A DNA stretch of 64,000 nucleotides from Flavobacterium sp. UGB4466 (GCF_903469665.1 NZ_CAGKLC010000012.1:3727-67726); one strand, 5' to 3'. Shown: positions 36,496-46,789, numbered from the stretch's first letter. Notes: generated from the letters alone by a model not told the origin. A program made the numbers and translations.

Positions 36496-38652
36496 TTAAG
36501 CGTTACCTTTTGCTTTTTTAATTACCGCTTCTGAAATATTAGAAGGCGTTTCTGCATAGTGAGAAAACTCCATTGTTGAAGTAGCTCTACCAGAAGACAA
36601 TGTTCTCAATGTCGTAACATATCCAAACATCTCTGATAACGGCACATCAGCTTTAATAGTTTTTGCACCATTTCTATCCCCCATATCATTAACCTGACCT
36701 CTACGACGGTTGATATCACCTACGATATCTCCCATGTTTTCTTCAGGAGTAATAACCTCCATTTTCATGATTGGCTCAAGAACAATTGCACCAGCAGCTT
36801 TAGCTACTTCTCTATAACCCATTCTGGCAGCTAACTCAAAAGAAAGCGCATCAGAATCGACAGGGTGAAAAGATCCGTCTGTCAAAGTTACTTTCAAACT
36901 ATCCACTTGATAACCAGCCAAAGGACCAGTTTTCATAGCTTCACGGAAACCTTTTTCTACAGATGGAATATATTCTTTAGGAACGTTACCACCTTTTACA
37001 GCATTAATAAACTGTAATCCTTTTGGAACCTTACCATCAACTTCATCAGCAGGCTCAAGTGTAAATACGATATCACCGAATTTACCACGACCTCCAGATT
37101 GTTTTTTGTAAGTTTCTCTGTGTGTTGCAGATCTTGTAAACGCTTCTTTATACTCAACTTGAGGCTCACCTTGGTTTACTTCAACTTTAAATTCACGTTT
37201 CATACGATCTACCAAGATATCTAAGTGAAGCTCACCCATACCCGAGATAATTGTTTGACCAGAAGCCTCATCAGTTCTAACTGTAAAAGTTGGATCTTCC
37301 TCAGCTAATTTAGCCAAAGCCATACCCATTTTATCTACGTCAGCCTTTGTTTTTGGCTCAATAGCAATACCAATTACCGGTGCAGGGAATTTCATAGACT
37401 CTAAAATAATTGGGTGTTTTTCATCACACAATGTATCTCCGGTTTTAATATCTTTAAATCCAACAGCAGCTCCAATATCTCCAGCCTCAATATATTCGAT
37501 TGGATTTTGTTTGTTAGCATGCATTTGGTAAATACGAGAAATTCTTTCTTTACTACCAGAACGTGTATTCAACACATAAGAACCAGCATCTAAACGACCA
37601 GAATAAGCACGGAAGAAAGCTAAACGACCAACGAACGGGTCAGTAGCAATTTTAAATGCTAAAGCTGCAAATGGCTCTTTAACATCTGGCTTACGCAAGA
37701 TTTTAGTTTGATCTTCTTCTAATAATTCAGCATCATCAGGATGAATCCCTTCGATACCTTCTTTATCCATTGGAGATGGCAAATACTTACATACTGCATC
37801 TAACATGAACTGAACCCCTTTATTTTTGAAAGAAGAACCAGCAATCATAGGAATGATAGCCATATCAATTGTAGCAGCTCTAAGCGCCACATTAATTTCT
37901 TCCTCAGTAATAGAGTTTTCATCCTCCATGAATTTCTCCAACAAATTCTCATCATAATCAGCTACTGCCTCAATAAGAATCGATCTGTACTCTTTTACTT
38001 CTGCAACCATATCCTCAGGGATAGGCACGATATCAAAAGTAGCTCCCTGAGTAGCATCATGCCAAACAATAGCTTGGTTTTTTACTAAATCAACAACACC
38101 TTTAAAATCGTTTTCTTCACCAATTGGCAAAGTGATCGCAACAGCATTAGATTTCAACATATCACGAACTTGTTGACAAACTGCCAAAAAGTTAGATCCT
38201 TGACGGTCCATTTTATTAACAAACCCCATACGTGGAACCCTGTATTGATCAGCAAGTCTCCAGTTAGTTTCTGATTGAGGCTCAACACCATCAACAGCAC
38301 TAAATAAAAATACTAAACCATCCAATACACGCAAAGAACGGTTTACCTCTACCGTAAAGTCAACGTGTCCAGGAGTATCAATAATATTAAAGTGATAAGG
38401 CAATGTTTCAGGCAACGATTTCCCTTGCTCAGTTGGAAAATTCCACTCACAAGTTGTAGCTGCTGAAGTAATTGTAATACCTCTTTCTTGCTCTTGAGCC
38501 ATCCAGTCCATTGTTGCAGCACCATCGTGTACCTCACCAATTTTGTGTGACTTTCCAGTATAAAAAAGAATACGCTCAGTTGTTGTTGTTTTACCAGCAT
38601 CAATGTGAGCAGCAATTCCGATATTTCTTGTATATTTTAAATCTCTAGCCAT
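36496..38652 (-). CDS. fusA: elongation factor G
   Basis: This 718-residue translocase GTPase has the G1 motif [15 protein letters not shown] (about 15-29), the switch [15 protein letters not shown] (G4), and five EF-G domains through the C-terminal [18 protein letters not shown]. Length is normal. It lies 11 bp after rpsG. tuf does not follow it, as expected for Bacteroidetes. Confidence 0.98.
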   Translation of the reverse strand: MARDLKYTRNIGIAAHIDAGKTTTTERILFYTGKSHKIGEVHDGAATMDWMAQEQERGITITSAATTCEWNFPTEQGKSLPETLPYHFNIIDTPGHVDFTVEVNRSLRVLDGLVFLFSAVDGVEPQSETNWRLADQYRVPRMGFVNKMDRQGSNFLAVCQQVRDMLKSNAVAITLPIGEENDFKGVVDLVKNQAIVWHDATQGATFDIVPIPEDMVAEVKEYRSILIEAVADYDENLLEKFMEDENSITEEEINVALRAATIDMAIIPMIAGSSFKNKGVQFMLDAVCKYLPSPMDKEGIEGIHPDDAELLEEDQTKILRKPDVKEPFAALAFKIATDPFVGRLAFFRAYSGRLDAGSYVLNTRSGSKERISRIYQMHANKQNPIEYIEAGDIGAAVGFKDIKTGDTLCDEKHPIILESMKFPAPVIGIAIEPKTKADVDKMGMALAKLAEEDPTFTVRTDEASGQTIISGMGELHLDILVDRMKREFKVEVNQGEPQVEYKEAFTRSATHRETYKKQSGGRGKFGDIVFTLEPADEVDGKVPKGLQFINAVKGGNVPKEYIPSVEKGFREAMKTGPLAGYQVDSLKVTLTDGSFHPVDSDALSFELAARMGYREVAKAAGAIVLEPIMKMEVITPEENMGDIVGDINRRRGQVNDMGDRNGAKTIKADVPLSEMFGYVTTLRTLSSGRATSTMEFSHYAETPSNISEAVIKKAKGNA

Positions 38653-38663
38653 TTCTTTACGAA

Positions 38664-39140
38664 TTAAAATCTAAAGTGAGAGAATGCTTTATTAGCTTCT
38701 GCCATTTTGTGAGTATCCATTCTTTTCTTAACCGCAGCACCTTCTTCTTTAGCAGCTGCTAAACATTCTGACGCTAAACGTTGTGCCATAGATTTTTCAT
38801 TTCTTCTTCTTGAATAAAGTATTAACCACTTCATTGCCATAGAAATTTTTCTGTCTGGACGAATCTGCATTGGAATTTGAAATGTAGCTCCACCTACTCT
38901 ACGGCTACGTACTTCTACGTGAGGCATAACGTTTGTTAAAGCATCTTTCCAAATTTCTAATGAAGTTTTCTCATCATTTTGCTTTTTAGATTCGATGATA
39001 TCAATTGCATCATAAAATACTTTGAAAGCTGTAGATTTCTTACCATCCCACATTAAGTTGTTCACGAAACGTGTTACCAATTGGTCATTAAACCTTGGAT
39101 CTGGTAAAAGTGGTCTTTTCTTTGCCGCTCTTTTTCTCAT
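38664..39140 (-). CDS. rpsG: 30S ribosomal protein S7
   Basis: This 158-residue head assembly protein begins [20 protein letters not shown] and has the conserved [20 protein letters not shown]. It contacts E-site tRNA. It lies 119 bp after rpsL; the spacer is filled by heptad repeat C. Confidence 0.97.
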   Translation of the reverse strand: MRKRAAKKRPLLPDPRFNDQLVTRFVNNLMWDGKKSTAFKVFYDAIDIIESKKQNDEKTSLEIWKDALTNVMPHVEVRSRRVGGATFQIPMQIRPDRKISMAMKWLILYSRRRNEKSMAQRLASECLAAAKEEGAAVKKRMDTHKMAEANKAFSHFRF

Positions 39141-39160
39141 GTCTTTTTTTTAAATAAAAA

Positions 39161-39251
39161 GTTATAGGTTATCCGTTAAATGTTATGTGTTACAGATTTC
39201 AAGCACATGCTTAAAGCCCCAACCCTTAACTCCTAACCTCCAACTCTTAAC
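39161..39251. repeat. heptad inverted repeat C between rpsL and rpsG
   Basis: Five units of form GTTNNNN (39161-39195) are followed by a 21-base centre and five units of form NNNNAAC (39217-39251). The whole element is exactly 91 bp, or 13 heptads. The two halves are reverse-complementary in pattern (GTT versus AAC at the same spacing) rather than in full sequence. It lies just after rpsL on the transcribed strand. Confidence 0.9.
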
Positions 39252-39259
39252 GTTTTAAA

Positions 39260-39643
39260 TTACTTTTTTGCTTCTTTTGGGCGTTTAGCACCGTACTTAG
39301 ATCTTCTTTGCGTTCTTCCTGCAACTCCTGACGTGTCAAGCGCTCCACGAACGATATGATATCTAACACCTGGTAAATCTTTTACCCTTCCACCTCGCAC
39401 TAATACTATCGAGTGCTCTTGTAAATTGTGTCCTTCTCCAGGGATGTAAGCATTCACTTCATTACCATTTGTCAAACGTACACGCGCAACTTTACGCATT
39501 GCAGAGTTTGGTTTTTTTGGTGTAGTAGTGTAAACACGCGTACAAACCCCTCTTCTTTGAGGACAAGAATCTAAAGCAACCGATTTACTCTTCTTAGTGA
39601 TCTGAGTTCTTCCTGTTCTTACTAATTGTTGAATTGTTGGCAT
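39260..39643 (-). CDS. rpsL: 30S ribosomal protein S12
   Basis: This 127-residue decoding-centre protein begins [20 protein letters not shown] and has the streptomycin-site segments [15 protein letters not shown] and [20 protein letters not shown]. An open frame extends to 39727, but it overlaps the promoter at 39698-39728. All S12 proteins start at MPTIQQL, so the start is 39643. It is the first gene of the str unit. Confidence 0.97.
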
Positions 39644-39697
39644 AATTAATACTAAAAATTTATTATGTATATTAAATTCCCGCTTTTTACGGGGTTG

Positions 39698-39728
39698 CAA
39701 ATGTATAAAATATTTTTCACTATACAAA
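39698..39728 (-). promoter_or_regulatory. promoter of the rpsL-rpsG-fusA-rpsJ unit
   Basis: On the minus strand TTTG (39728-39725) and TACATTTG (39705-39698) are 19 bp apart, a perfect match to the Bacteroidetes consensus. The predicted leader is about 49 nt. Confidence 0.85.
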
Positions 39729-39812
39729 CGTTAATTCATTAATTTTCAATAACATTATTTAAGCATATGATTTTACAAACAAACAATAGATATTTGTAAT
39801 ACTTTTAATTTA

Positions 39813-41528
39813 ATGAAACAATTGCTTTTGAAACAACTTTTACCCCTCCTATTTTTTCTAGTCGGCATCTCTTCTTATGCTCAAAATCTTCATTTACAAA
39901 TTAAAGGAACAAACCAAACCGAAACGCAAATTATTGATTCACTGAATTACTCAGAAAACCACACTAACATAAAATCACTTTTCGAAGAAGTTAAAAATGT
40001 ATCTAAAAAATTAACCAGACAGGGATATCTCGACCATGTTATACTTGAAACAAAAAAAACAAACGATAGTACTTTTATCTCCAAAATCGATTTAAAAAGC
40101 AAAACAAAAGAAGTCCATATATATATAGGAACCAATCACAGCTTTTTTGATGAAGCAAAAATCAAAAATGACACTTTAATTCTAGCATATGAAGAGTTGG
40201 AAAGCTATCTAAACCAAAAAACATTAGACGCCGAAAAAGCAGGTTTCGCCTTAAACAAACTAAAACTTGAAAACCTACAAAAAAAGAATTCAATTATTTA
40301 CGCGGAGTTAAACTATAAATCCGAAAAAAAACGCATCGTAAATTCCATTATTCTAACTCAGACTGACCTGACAAAAAGAGATTATTTTCCAAAAGGGCAT
40401 CTAAAACAGCTTAAAAAGAAATACCTAAACAAGACTTTCAATCAGGAAACCATAAAACAATTGTATAACGACATCAATGCATTTGAATTCACCTCTCAAA
40501 CCAAATATCCTGAAGTATTATTCACAACTGATTCTACAAAAATATACACTTATGTAGAAAAAAGACAAGCGAACACTTTTGATGGCTACGTTGGTTTTTC
40601 TAATGACGAAAATAAAAAAACAACCCTGAATGGTTATCTGGACTTATCCTTATTAAACACTCTTCACGCAGGAGAACAATTTTCACTATATTGGAAAAGT
40701 GACGGAAATCAGCAAAAAACCTTCAATACTAAAATTGAAATCCCCTACATATTTCAATCCTCACTGGGCATCAAAGCACAATTAAACATTTTCAAACAGG
40801 ACAGTACTTTTCAAAACACCAAAACCGCTATTGATCTGGGTTATTTTTTAAACTACAATACACGATTATACCTAGGCTATCAATCGACAGAATCGAGCGA
40901 CATTCAAAACACAAACAACACCACAATAAGCGACTACAAAAATTCCTACATCACTTCTACACTTGAGTATAAAAAAACAGATTATCTCCAAAGTTTATTC
41001 TCCAAAAAAGCCTCTCTTAACCTTCTTTTGGGCTATGGAAAAAGAAACACCAACAACAGCCCTAACATCGTCGAATCCAGCAAACAATTCTACACCACCC
41101 TTAACCTCTCTTATAATTTTGAACTAAACAAGAAAAACTTCATCTACATAAATCCACAAATTCTTTATCTGAAAAGTAAAAACTACATTACCAACGAATT
41201 GTTCCGATTTGGAGGAACAAACTCTATTAGAGGTTTTGCAGAAAACAGTCTTCAGGGCAATTTCGCCTCTATGTTAATCACTGAATACAGGTACAAAGTC
41301 TCTAACAACCTGTATATCAATTCCATTATTGATTTTGCCATTTACCAGGATTTAACCAACAGTCAAAATCTTAATAAATTACAAAAATTATCAGGAGTCG
41401 GAATCGGCACAACCATCCAGACAACAAGCGGGCTACTCCGAATTAATCTCAGCAATGGCGGGGAAAATCTTCAGGAAATTAAATTATTTAACACAATTGT
41501 CAACATATGCTACAATGTTAAATTTTAA
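39813..41528 (+). CDS. Omp85-family (BamA/TamA-like) outer-membrane protein
   Basis: This 571-residue protein has a signal peptide ending near SYAQ (residue 23). A POTRA-like N-terminal region (about 25-240) follows, then a C-terminal barrel made of alternating strands that ends in aromatic Phe (CYNVKF). The motif FGGTNSIRGF (466-475) corresponds to the (V/I)RGF loop of Omp85 barrels. It is shorter than BamA (about 800 residues) and closer to TamA or the surface-antigen D15 group. It may insert or export outer-membrane or surface proteins; the substrate is unknown. It stands alone, divergent from rpsL. Its 3' end is duplicated downstream as a relic. Confidence 0.82.
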   Translation: MKQLLLKQLLPLLFFLVGISSYAQNLHLQIKGTNQTETQIIDSLNYSENHTNIKSLFEEVKNVSKKLTRQGYLDHVILETKKTNDSTFISKIDLKSKTKEVHIYIGTNHSFFDEAKIKNDTLILAYEELESYLNQKTLDAEKAGFALNKLKLENLQKKNSIIYAELNYKSEKKRIVNSIILTQTDLTKRDYFPKGHLKQLKKKYLNKTFNQETIKQLYNDINAFEFTSQTKYPEVLFTTDSTKIYTYVEKRQANTFDGYVGFSNDENKKTTLNGYLDLSLLNTLHAGEQFSLYWKSDGNQQKTFNTKIEIPYIFQSSLGIKAQLNIFKQDSTFQNTKTAIDLGYFLNYNTRLYLGYQSTESSDIQNTNNTTISDYKNSYITSTLEYKKTDYLQSLFSKKASLNLLLGYGKRNTNNSPNIVESSKQFYTTLNLSYNFELNKKNFIYINPQILYLKSKNYITNELFRFGGTNSIRGFAENSLQGNFASMLITEYRYKVSNNLYINSIIDFAIYQDLTNSQNLNKLQKLSGVGIGTTIQTTSGLLRINLSNGGENLQEIKLFNTIVNICYNVKF

Positions 41529-41583
41529 CCTTGTGAGAAAATTCACCAAATCAACATTCGTATTGTTAACAAAGTATTAAGAA
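41442..41583 (+). repeat. imperfect direct repeat, left copy (Omp85 gene 3' end)
   Basis: Bases 41442-41583 align with 41630-41771 at a fixed offset of 188 bp. The left copy covers the last 29 codons of the Omp85-like gene and about 55 bp after its stop. Identity is highest around the last codons, the stop codon and the GTGAGAAAATTC segment that follows. Confidence 0.85.
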
Positions 41584-41629
41584 ATTAAAACTACCGGAAA
41601 ATTCCAAATAATAAAGCCGAATATATCAG

Positions 41630-41716
41630 ATTAATCTCAGCAATAACAGGCAAAAGACCCAATAAACCCAATTATTTAACACAATAATTACAATATGTTA
41701 CAATGTTAAATTTTAA
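41630..41716 (+). pseudogene. 3'-end relic of a second Omp85-like gene
   Basis: In frame, this stretch reads INLSN, diverges, meets one TAA stop, and then continues LFNTI.TICYNVKF with a stop codon at the same place as the intact gene (41714-41716). It retains the last barrel strand and the post-stop sequence, so it is best explained as what remains of a paralogue removed by deletion, or of a partial duplication. Confidence 0.7.
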
Positions 41717-41771
41717 CATTGTGAGAAAATTCCACAACACAATACTAGGATTATTAACAAATTATTATGAA
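41630..41771 (+). repeat. imperfect direct repeat, right copy
   Basis: This is the partner of 41442-41583 (offset 188 bp). Its right end runs into the conserved leader of the first SusC gene, so the duplication joins an Omp85 gene tail to a SusC leader. Confidence 0.85.
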
Positions 41772-41803
41772 TATTGTAAGACTAATTCAAAATAATTATA
41801 AAA
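41747..41803 (+). promoter_or_regulatory. conserved SusC leader, copy 1
   Basis: The 57 bases before the first SusC start align without gaps over 48 positions with the leaders at 46790 and 51974. The shared frame is AGGnnnATTAAC, then AAT.ATTA.GA, then GAC TAAT.CAAAA. No consensus TAnnTTTG box lies inside it. It may hold an alternative promoter, a translational element or a small-RNA target. Confidence 0.55.
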
Positions 41804-44800
41804 ATGAAACTAAAGTTCAATGGATTTTTAGTACTACTTTTAGTACTATTCGCGCAACTAACCTTTGCGCAGGAAAGAGCCGTTTCGGGAACTGTTACCG
41901 ATGACGCAGGTATGCCCCTACCAGGTGTAAGCGTACAAATCAAAGGAACAAAAACCGGCACGCAAACCGATTTTGATGGTAAATACTCCATCAAAGCAAC
42001 AACAAGTCAAATTTTAGTATTTAGCTACATCGGCATGAAGACTCAGGAAATTGCCGCCAGCTCATCACAAGTAAGCACAAAGCTATCCGGAGACGCCCAG
42101 CAACTGGAAGGAGTTGTCGTAACTACAGCGATGGGTATCAAAAGAGAAAAAAAATCTCTTGGATATGCTTCTCAACAGATTTCAGGCAAAGACGTTAATG
42201 GTGGAGCCGGAAACACTAACGTTGCCAATTTACTATCAGGTAAAGCCGCAGGTGTGGAAGTTCAAAGAAACAACAACTTTGGAGGTTCTACAAACGTTGT
42301 AATCAGGGGGAACAAATCTCTTACCGGAAACAACCAGGCGCTTTGGGTTATTGACGGGGTGCCAATTGACAACTCCAACTCCAACGTTTCTTCGCAACAA
42401 GTTGGCGGAGGTGGTTACGATTACGGTAACAATGCCTCGGATATCAACCAGGAAGATATTGAAAGCATCAACATCCTAAAAGGAGCAGCTGCAACAGCAT
42501 TATATGGATCCAGAGCTGCAAATGGAGTTGTAATGGTTACTACCAAAAAAGGTAAATCAGACAACAAAATTGGATTTTCGTTCTCAAGCGGGTTCACAAA
42601 TGGAAGTGTAGACAAATCAACTTTTCCTAAATACCAAAACAGATATGGATCAGGATATGGCATTGGCTCCTCATTTTTAGGAACAGGCACACCTGATACG
42701 GTAGACACATCAAATGATGCCTCTGACGGAGACGCCTTCGATAACCAACCAGTTTACCAATGGGATGCTTTTACTCCTTTCTCGCCAAACTACGGAAAAG
42801 CTACTCCATGGACGGCTGCAAAAAATGGCCCTGTAACTTTCTTTAATAATGCACATACATTCGTTAACAGTATCGCATTAGAGAAATCAACTGACAGATC
42901 CAGTTTATCTCTAACCTATGTAAACACCAATCAAACTGGCATTCTTCCAAACAGTGAATTGAAAAAAAATCAGATAAGTGCAAGATTTAGCCAAAAAGTT
43001 ACTGATAAACTTACCGCTAATGCCTATGCAGCCGTTACCCTTCAAAGCACTGTAGGTAGAAACTCAACCGGTTATAACGATAACGTTATGGGTAACTTCA
43101 GACAATGGTGGCAAACCAACACTGACGTTCAAGCGCAAAAAGATGTTTACTTTGCATCAGGCGGTCAAAACGTAACCTGGAACTGGACTGACCCGACAGA
43201 TCCTTCAGGTCTGACACCAGCATACTGGGACAATCCTTATTTCACACGTTATCAAAATTACTCTTCTGATGACAGAACCCGTTTATTCAGCTACGCTTCC
43301 CTAAATTACGAGATCGCTCCATGGTTAAGTGCATTAGGAAGAGTCTCACTTGACACCTATAAACAACTTCAGGAAGAAAGAAGAGCTGTCGGATCAATTG
43401 CTTCAGGATTTGGTCTTTCTCCCGTTAATGAATCATCAGGATACCAAAGAAACGAAATCGACTTCCAGGAAATCAACTATGATTTCATGTTAAACTTCAA
43501 CAAAAAAATTGGCGAAGACATTAGTTTAAATGGAGTAATTGGAACCAATATCAGAAGAAACAAAAGAGACAATGTACTTTCTTCAACCATCGGAGGTTTA
43601 GTTACCCCTGGAATTTATGCCTTATCTAACTCACGTTTAGACTTACCATTCCCAAGAGAAGCCAAAATATCCTCAGGTGTTAATGGTATCTACGCTCAAG
43701 CATCTGTTGGCTATTTAGATACTTATTTTGTAGATGCCTCTATCAGAAGAGATGTTTCTTCTACATTACCTGACAATAACAACTCTTATGTTTATCCTGC
43801 AGTTTCCGGATCATTCCTTTTCTCAAACGTAGTAAAGGCAGACTGGTTAAATCTTGGAAAATTCAGAGTAAACTATGCTGAAGTAGGAAATGACGCCGAT
43901 GCACTTCAACTAAACAATACCTATACAAGAGTTCCTAACTTTCAAGGACAACCTCTTTATACAAACTCCTTATTGCTTCCATTCCGTAGCATCAACAAAA
44001 ATCCAGACCTTAAACCGGAAAGAACAAAATCTTTCGAGGTTGGTTTAGAAACAAGTTTATTAAACAGACGTCTAGGGTTTGACATTACCTACTACAAAAC
44101 AAACTCAGTTGATCAAATTGTGGCAGCTGCTGTTTCTTCAGGATCAGGATTCACAAACGCACTTGTTAACGGTGGAAACATAGAAAACAAAGGTTTTGAA
44201 ATTCAATTAAACGGAACTCCAATTAAAACAAAAGACTTTAGCTGGGAAATAATCGTTAACTGGTCAAACAATAGAAGTAAAGTTATCACATTACCAAATG
44301 GACTAGATAATCTTCAATTAGGTTCATTCCAAGGTGGTGTTACAGTCAATGCAGCTCCCGGTGAAGCTTATGGCGCCCTAAAAGGAACTGATTTCGTTTA
44401 CACAAACGGACAGCCAACAATAGATCAAACCACAGGTAAATACATGATCACTACATCTTCAAGCAACACAATCGGAAACATTACACCGGATTGGATTGGT
44501 GGAGTAAGAAACAAATTTACTTATAAAAATTTAACTTTTGGATTCTTAATTGACACTCAAAAAGGCGGAGATATCTTCTCTTTAGATATGTACTACGGAC
44601 TTGCATCCGGATTATACAAAGAAACAGCTGTAGGAGACATTAGAGAAAATGGTCTTTTAAATCCTGGAGTAGCTCCTAACGGAACTCCAAACACTGTAAA
44701 AACAAAAGGCGGATCAATTGCAAACAGCATGGGATATCAAGCTGCGCCAAACAAAGCTTTTATATACGATGCCTCGTTTGTTAAACTTAGAGAGGTATCT

Positions 44801-45016
44801 ATCACCTACAACTTCCCTAAAAGCATGTTTGAAAACACATTCATAAACGCGGCATCAGCAAGTTTAGTTGGTTCTAACTTATGGATCATTCATAAAAACC
44901 TACCATACGCAGACCCAGAAAGTGGACTATCATCAGGAAACAGCTCAAGAGGCTATTCAGTTGGATCTCTTCCAACTACCAGAGATATTGGTTTTAACTT
45001 AACATTCAAATTTTAA
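41804..45016 (+). CDS. SusC/RagA-type TonB-linked outer-membrane transporter 1
   Basis: This 1070-residue protein has a signal peptide (cleavage near FAQ, residue 23), a CarboxypepD_reg-like domain (about 25-105) and a TonB plug (about 115-250) with the SusC signature LYGSRAANGVVMVTTKKG (233-250). A 22-strand-type barrel follows, ending in Phe. The conserved GTxTGTQTDFDGKYSIKA segment is in the first domain. Together with SusD (12 bp downstream) it should import a large nutrient, powered by TonB. The ligand is unknown; no glycosidase or peptidase gene is adjacent. Residues 1-105 are nearly shared with the other two SusC proteins here, but the rest is diverged. Confidence 0.94.
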   Translation: MKLKFNGFLVLLLVLFAQLTFAQERAVSGTVTDDAGMPLPGVSVQIKGTKTGTQTDFDGKYSIKATTSQILVFSYIGMKTQEIAASSSQVSTKLSGDAQQLEGVVVTTAMGIKREKKSLGYASQQISGKDVNGGAGNTNVANLLSGKAAGVEVQRNNNFGGSTNVVIRGNKSLTGNNQALWVIDGVPIDNSNSNVSSQQVGGGGYDYGNNASDINQEDIESINILKGAAATALYGSRAANGVVMVTTKKGKSDNKIGFSFSSGFTNGSVDKSTFPKYQNRYGSGYGIGSSFLGTGTPDTVDTSNDASDGDAFDNQPVYQWDAFTPFSPNYGKATPWTAAKNGPVTFFNNAHTFVNSIALEKSTDRSSLSLTYVNTNQTGILPNSELKKNQISARFSQKVTDKLTANAYAAVTLQSTVGRNSTGYNDNVMGNFRQWWQTNTDVQAQKDVYFASGGQNVTWNWTDPTDPSGLTPAYWDNPYFTRYQNYSSDDRTRLFSYASLNYEIAPWLSALGRVSLDTYKQLQEERRAVGSIASGFGLSPVNESSGYQRNEIDFQEINYDFMLNFNKKIGEDISLNGVIGTNIRRNKRDNVLSSTIGGLVTPGIYALSNSRLDLPFPREAKISSGVNGIYAQASVGYLDTYFVDASIRRDVSSTLPDNNNSYVYPAVSGSFLFSNVVKADWLNLGKFRVNYAEVGNDADALQLNNTYTRVPNFQGQPLYTNSLLLPFRSINKNPDLKPERTKSFEVGLETSLLNRRLGFDITYYKTNSVDQIVAAAVSSGSGFTNALVNGGNIENKGFEIQLNGTPIKTKDFSWEIIVNWSNNRSKVITLPNGLDNLQLGSFQGGVTVNAAPGEAYGALKGTDFVYTNGQPTIDQTTGKYMITTSSSNTIGNITPDWIGGVRNKFTYKNLTFGFLIDTQKGGDIFSLDMYYGLASGLYKETAVGDIRENGLLNPGVAPNGTPNTVKTKGGSIANSMGYQAAPNKAFIYDASFVKLREVSITYNFPKSMFENTFINAASASLVGSNLWIIHKNLPYADPESGLSSGNSSRGYSVGSLPTTRDIGFNLTFKF

Positions 45017-45027
45017 TACAGAACAAA

Positions 45028-46530
45028 ATGAAAAAAATACTATATGCATTAGGAATCATGCTTCTCACAGTTTCATGTGACGACAGCAGCCTAACAGACT
45101 TAAATGTAGATGTAAAAAACCCTTCTGTAGTACCCCCTAGCACTTTATTTACAAATGCTGAAAAAAACTTAACAGAGCAACTTGTCAACACCAATGTAAA
45201 CAGAAACATATTCAGACTAGTAAACCAACAATGGACTGAAACCACCTATCTGGATGAATCTAATTACAACTGGGTAACCCGTAAAATTTCAGACAACCAC
45301 TGGGACAGACTTTATGCAGGACCACTTGCTGATTTATCTCAAGCGAAGGGCTTTCTGGAAAAAGATGTAATCTCACCTACAGATCCGGAATTTGCACAAA
45401 AAACTATAATCAAAAAGAATCAATTGATCCTTATTGACATATTAATGGTTTATACGTACCAAATTTTAGTAGACACTTTTGGCGATGTCCCTTACTCAGA
45501 ATCCCTAAAAGGATCGGAAGATTATCTGCCTAAATACGATAAAGCCGTAGATATCTACAAAGACTTAATCGTACGTTTAAACAAAGACATCGCTGGATTA
45601 GACACCTCAAAACCAGCCTTTGGCTCTGCCGAAGTTATCTACAAAGACAATCTAACTGCCTGGATTAAGTTTGCCAATAGCATCAAACTAAAACTAGGGA
45701 TCAACTTAAAATCATCTGGACTTGAATCAGCAATTGCAGACGCAGCAATCATCTCCGGCGCAGCGGGCGGATTTTCATCAAATGCTGATAATGCAAAACT
45801 TCCTTATATGTTAAATCTTCCAAACACCAACCCTCTTTATGTAGATATGGTATTCTCAGGAAGAAATGACTTTGTTGTAGCAAAACCCTTTGTAGACAAA
45901 TTGGTCGCATTAAATGATCCAAGAAAAACACCTTACTTCAGACCAACTTATAAAGATACAAATGCCGCAGGTGACTTAATCACTGTAACAGGTTACAGAG
46001 GCGGAATTGTTGGAATAAAAAACTCTCAATCAAGATACACTCATGCAAGTGACAAAATTAAAGCTCCGGACTTTAGTGGTACTTTATTGGATTATGCCGA
46101 AGTACAATTTTTACTGGCAGAAGCAGTAGGTAGAGGTGTAGCTGTTGGAGGCACTATTGCTTCACATTACAATGCAGCAATTCTAGCTTCTATGGAAGAC
46201 TGGGGAGTTTCGCCGGCAGATGCAAACGCCTATCTTGCTCAACCAGCCATAGCTTATGCAACAGCTACAGGAACCTGGCAGCAAAAAGTAGGAGAACAGG
46301 CATGGTATGCATTGTTCAACAGAGGATTTGAAGGTTGGACATCCACAAGAAGACTAGACTTCCCTGTTCTAACAGCACCAGCAAGTGCAGATGCAGCTGC
46401 CGAAGGTAAAGTACCATCCAGAATGGCATATCCAATTAGAGAACAAACATTAAATGCAACAAACTATACTGCTGCATCAACTTCGATTGGAGGAGACAAA
46501 CTAAGCACAAAGATTTTTTGGGATAAATAG
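45028..46530 (+). CDS. SusD/RagB-like nutrient-binding lipoprotein 1
   Basis: This 500-residue outer-membrane lipoprotein has a lipobox (LGIMLLTVSC, Cys about 17). The typical SusD-like start LNVDVKNPSVVPPSTLFTNAEKNL and the helical segment LVDTFGDVPYSESLKG belong to the SusD_like_2 group. It caps the SusC barrel and binds substrate. It begins 12 bp after SusC 1, and a terminator follows. The C-terminal WTSTRRLDFPVL and RMAYPIREQTLN segments are family hallmarks. Confidence 0.93.
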   Translation: MKKILYALGIMLLTVSCDDSSLTDLNVDVKNPSVVPPSTLFTNAEKNLTEQLVNTNVNRNIFRLVNQQWTETTYLDESNYNWVTRKISDNHWDRLYAGPLADLSQAKGFLEKDVISPTDPEFAQKTIIKKNQLILIDILMVYTYQILVDTFGDVPYSESLKGSEDYLPKYDKAVDIYKDLIVRLNKDIAGLDTSKPAFGSAEVIYKDNLTAWIKFANSIKLKLGINLKSSGLESAIADAAIISGAAGGFSSNADNAKLPYMLNLPNTNPLYVDMVFSGRNDFVVAKPFVDKLVALNDPRKTPYFRPTYKDTNAAGDLITVTGYRGGIVGIKNSQSRYTHASDKIKAPDFSGTLLDYAEVQFLLAEAVGRGVAVGGTIASHYNAAILASMEDWGVSPADANAYLAQPAIAYATATGTWQQKVGEQAWYALFNRGFEGWTSTRRLDFPVLTAPASADAAAEGKVPSRMAYPIREQTLNATNYTAASTSIGGDKLSTKIFWDK

Positions 46531-46560
46531 GAAATACCAAAAAATAACATAATTTAACAC

Positions 46561-46590
46561 AAAACCACCTCCTTTCGGGGTGGTTTTTTT
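46561..46590 (+). terminator. terminator after Sus pair 1
   Basis: AAAACCACC and GGTGGTTTT form a 9-bp stem with a 9-base loop, followed by T-rich sequence. It lies 31 bp after the SusD 1 stop codon. Confidence 0.92.
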
Positions 46591-46706
46591 GTTGAAAACG
46601 CAGAAAAAACTGAAATTCATCATCCTTCCAATAAAATTTAACATTTAATTCAGCAGACACAAACTAAACTATCCATTGCTTTTTAAGTAAAAAATTGATA
46701 ATTCAC

Positions 46707-46714
46707 TATTTTTG
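46707..46714 (+). promoter_or_regulatory. possible -7 element for Sus pair 2
   Basis: TATTTTTG matches TAnnTTTG, about 130 bp before the SusC 2 start. No TTG lies at the -33 position. A 7/8 match, TACTTTTT, lies at 51902-51909 at a similar distance from SusC 3. Weak evidence. Confidence 0.25.
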
Positions 46715-46789
46715 AATGCATTTTAACGATAAAAAAATAACTCCTGTCAGCAAAAATGCCGTTTCACTGAAAAAAAAACTTTTTTGATT

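Noticed and set aside
39643-39727. Longer rpsL frame starting MYSEKYF
   Set aside because: The extension overlaps the perfect promoter at 39698-39728 and is absent from all S12 proteins.
39803-39811. Promoter for the Omp85-like gene (GATATTTG region near 39797)
   Set aside because: One base off the -7 consensus and no TTTG at the correct distance; left uncalled.
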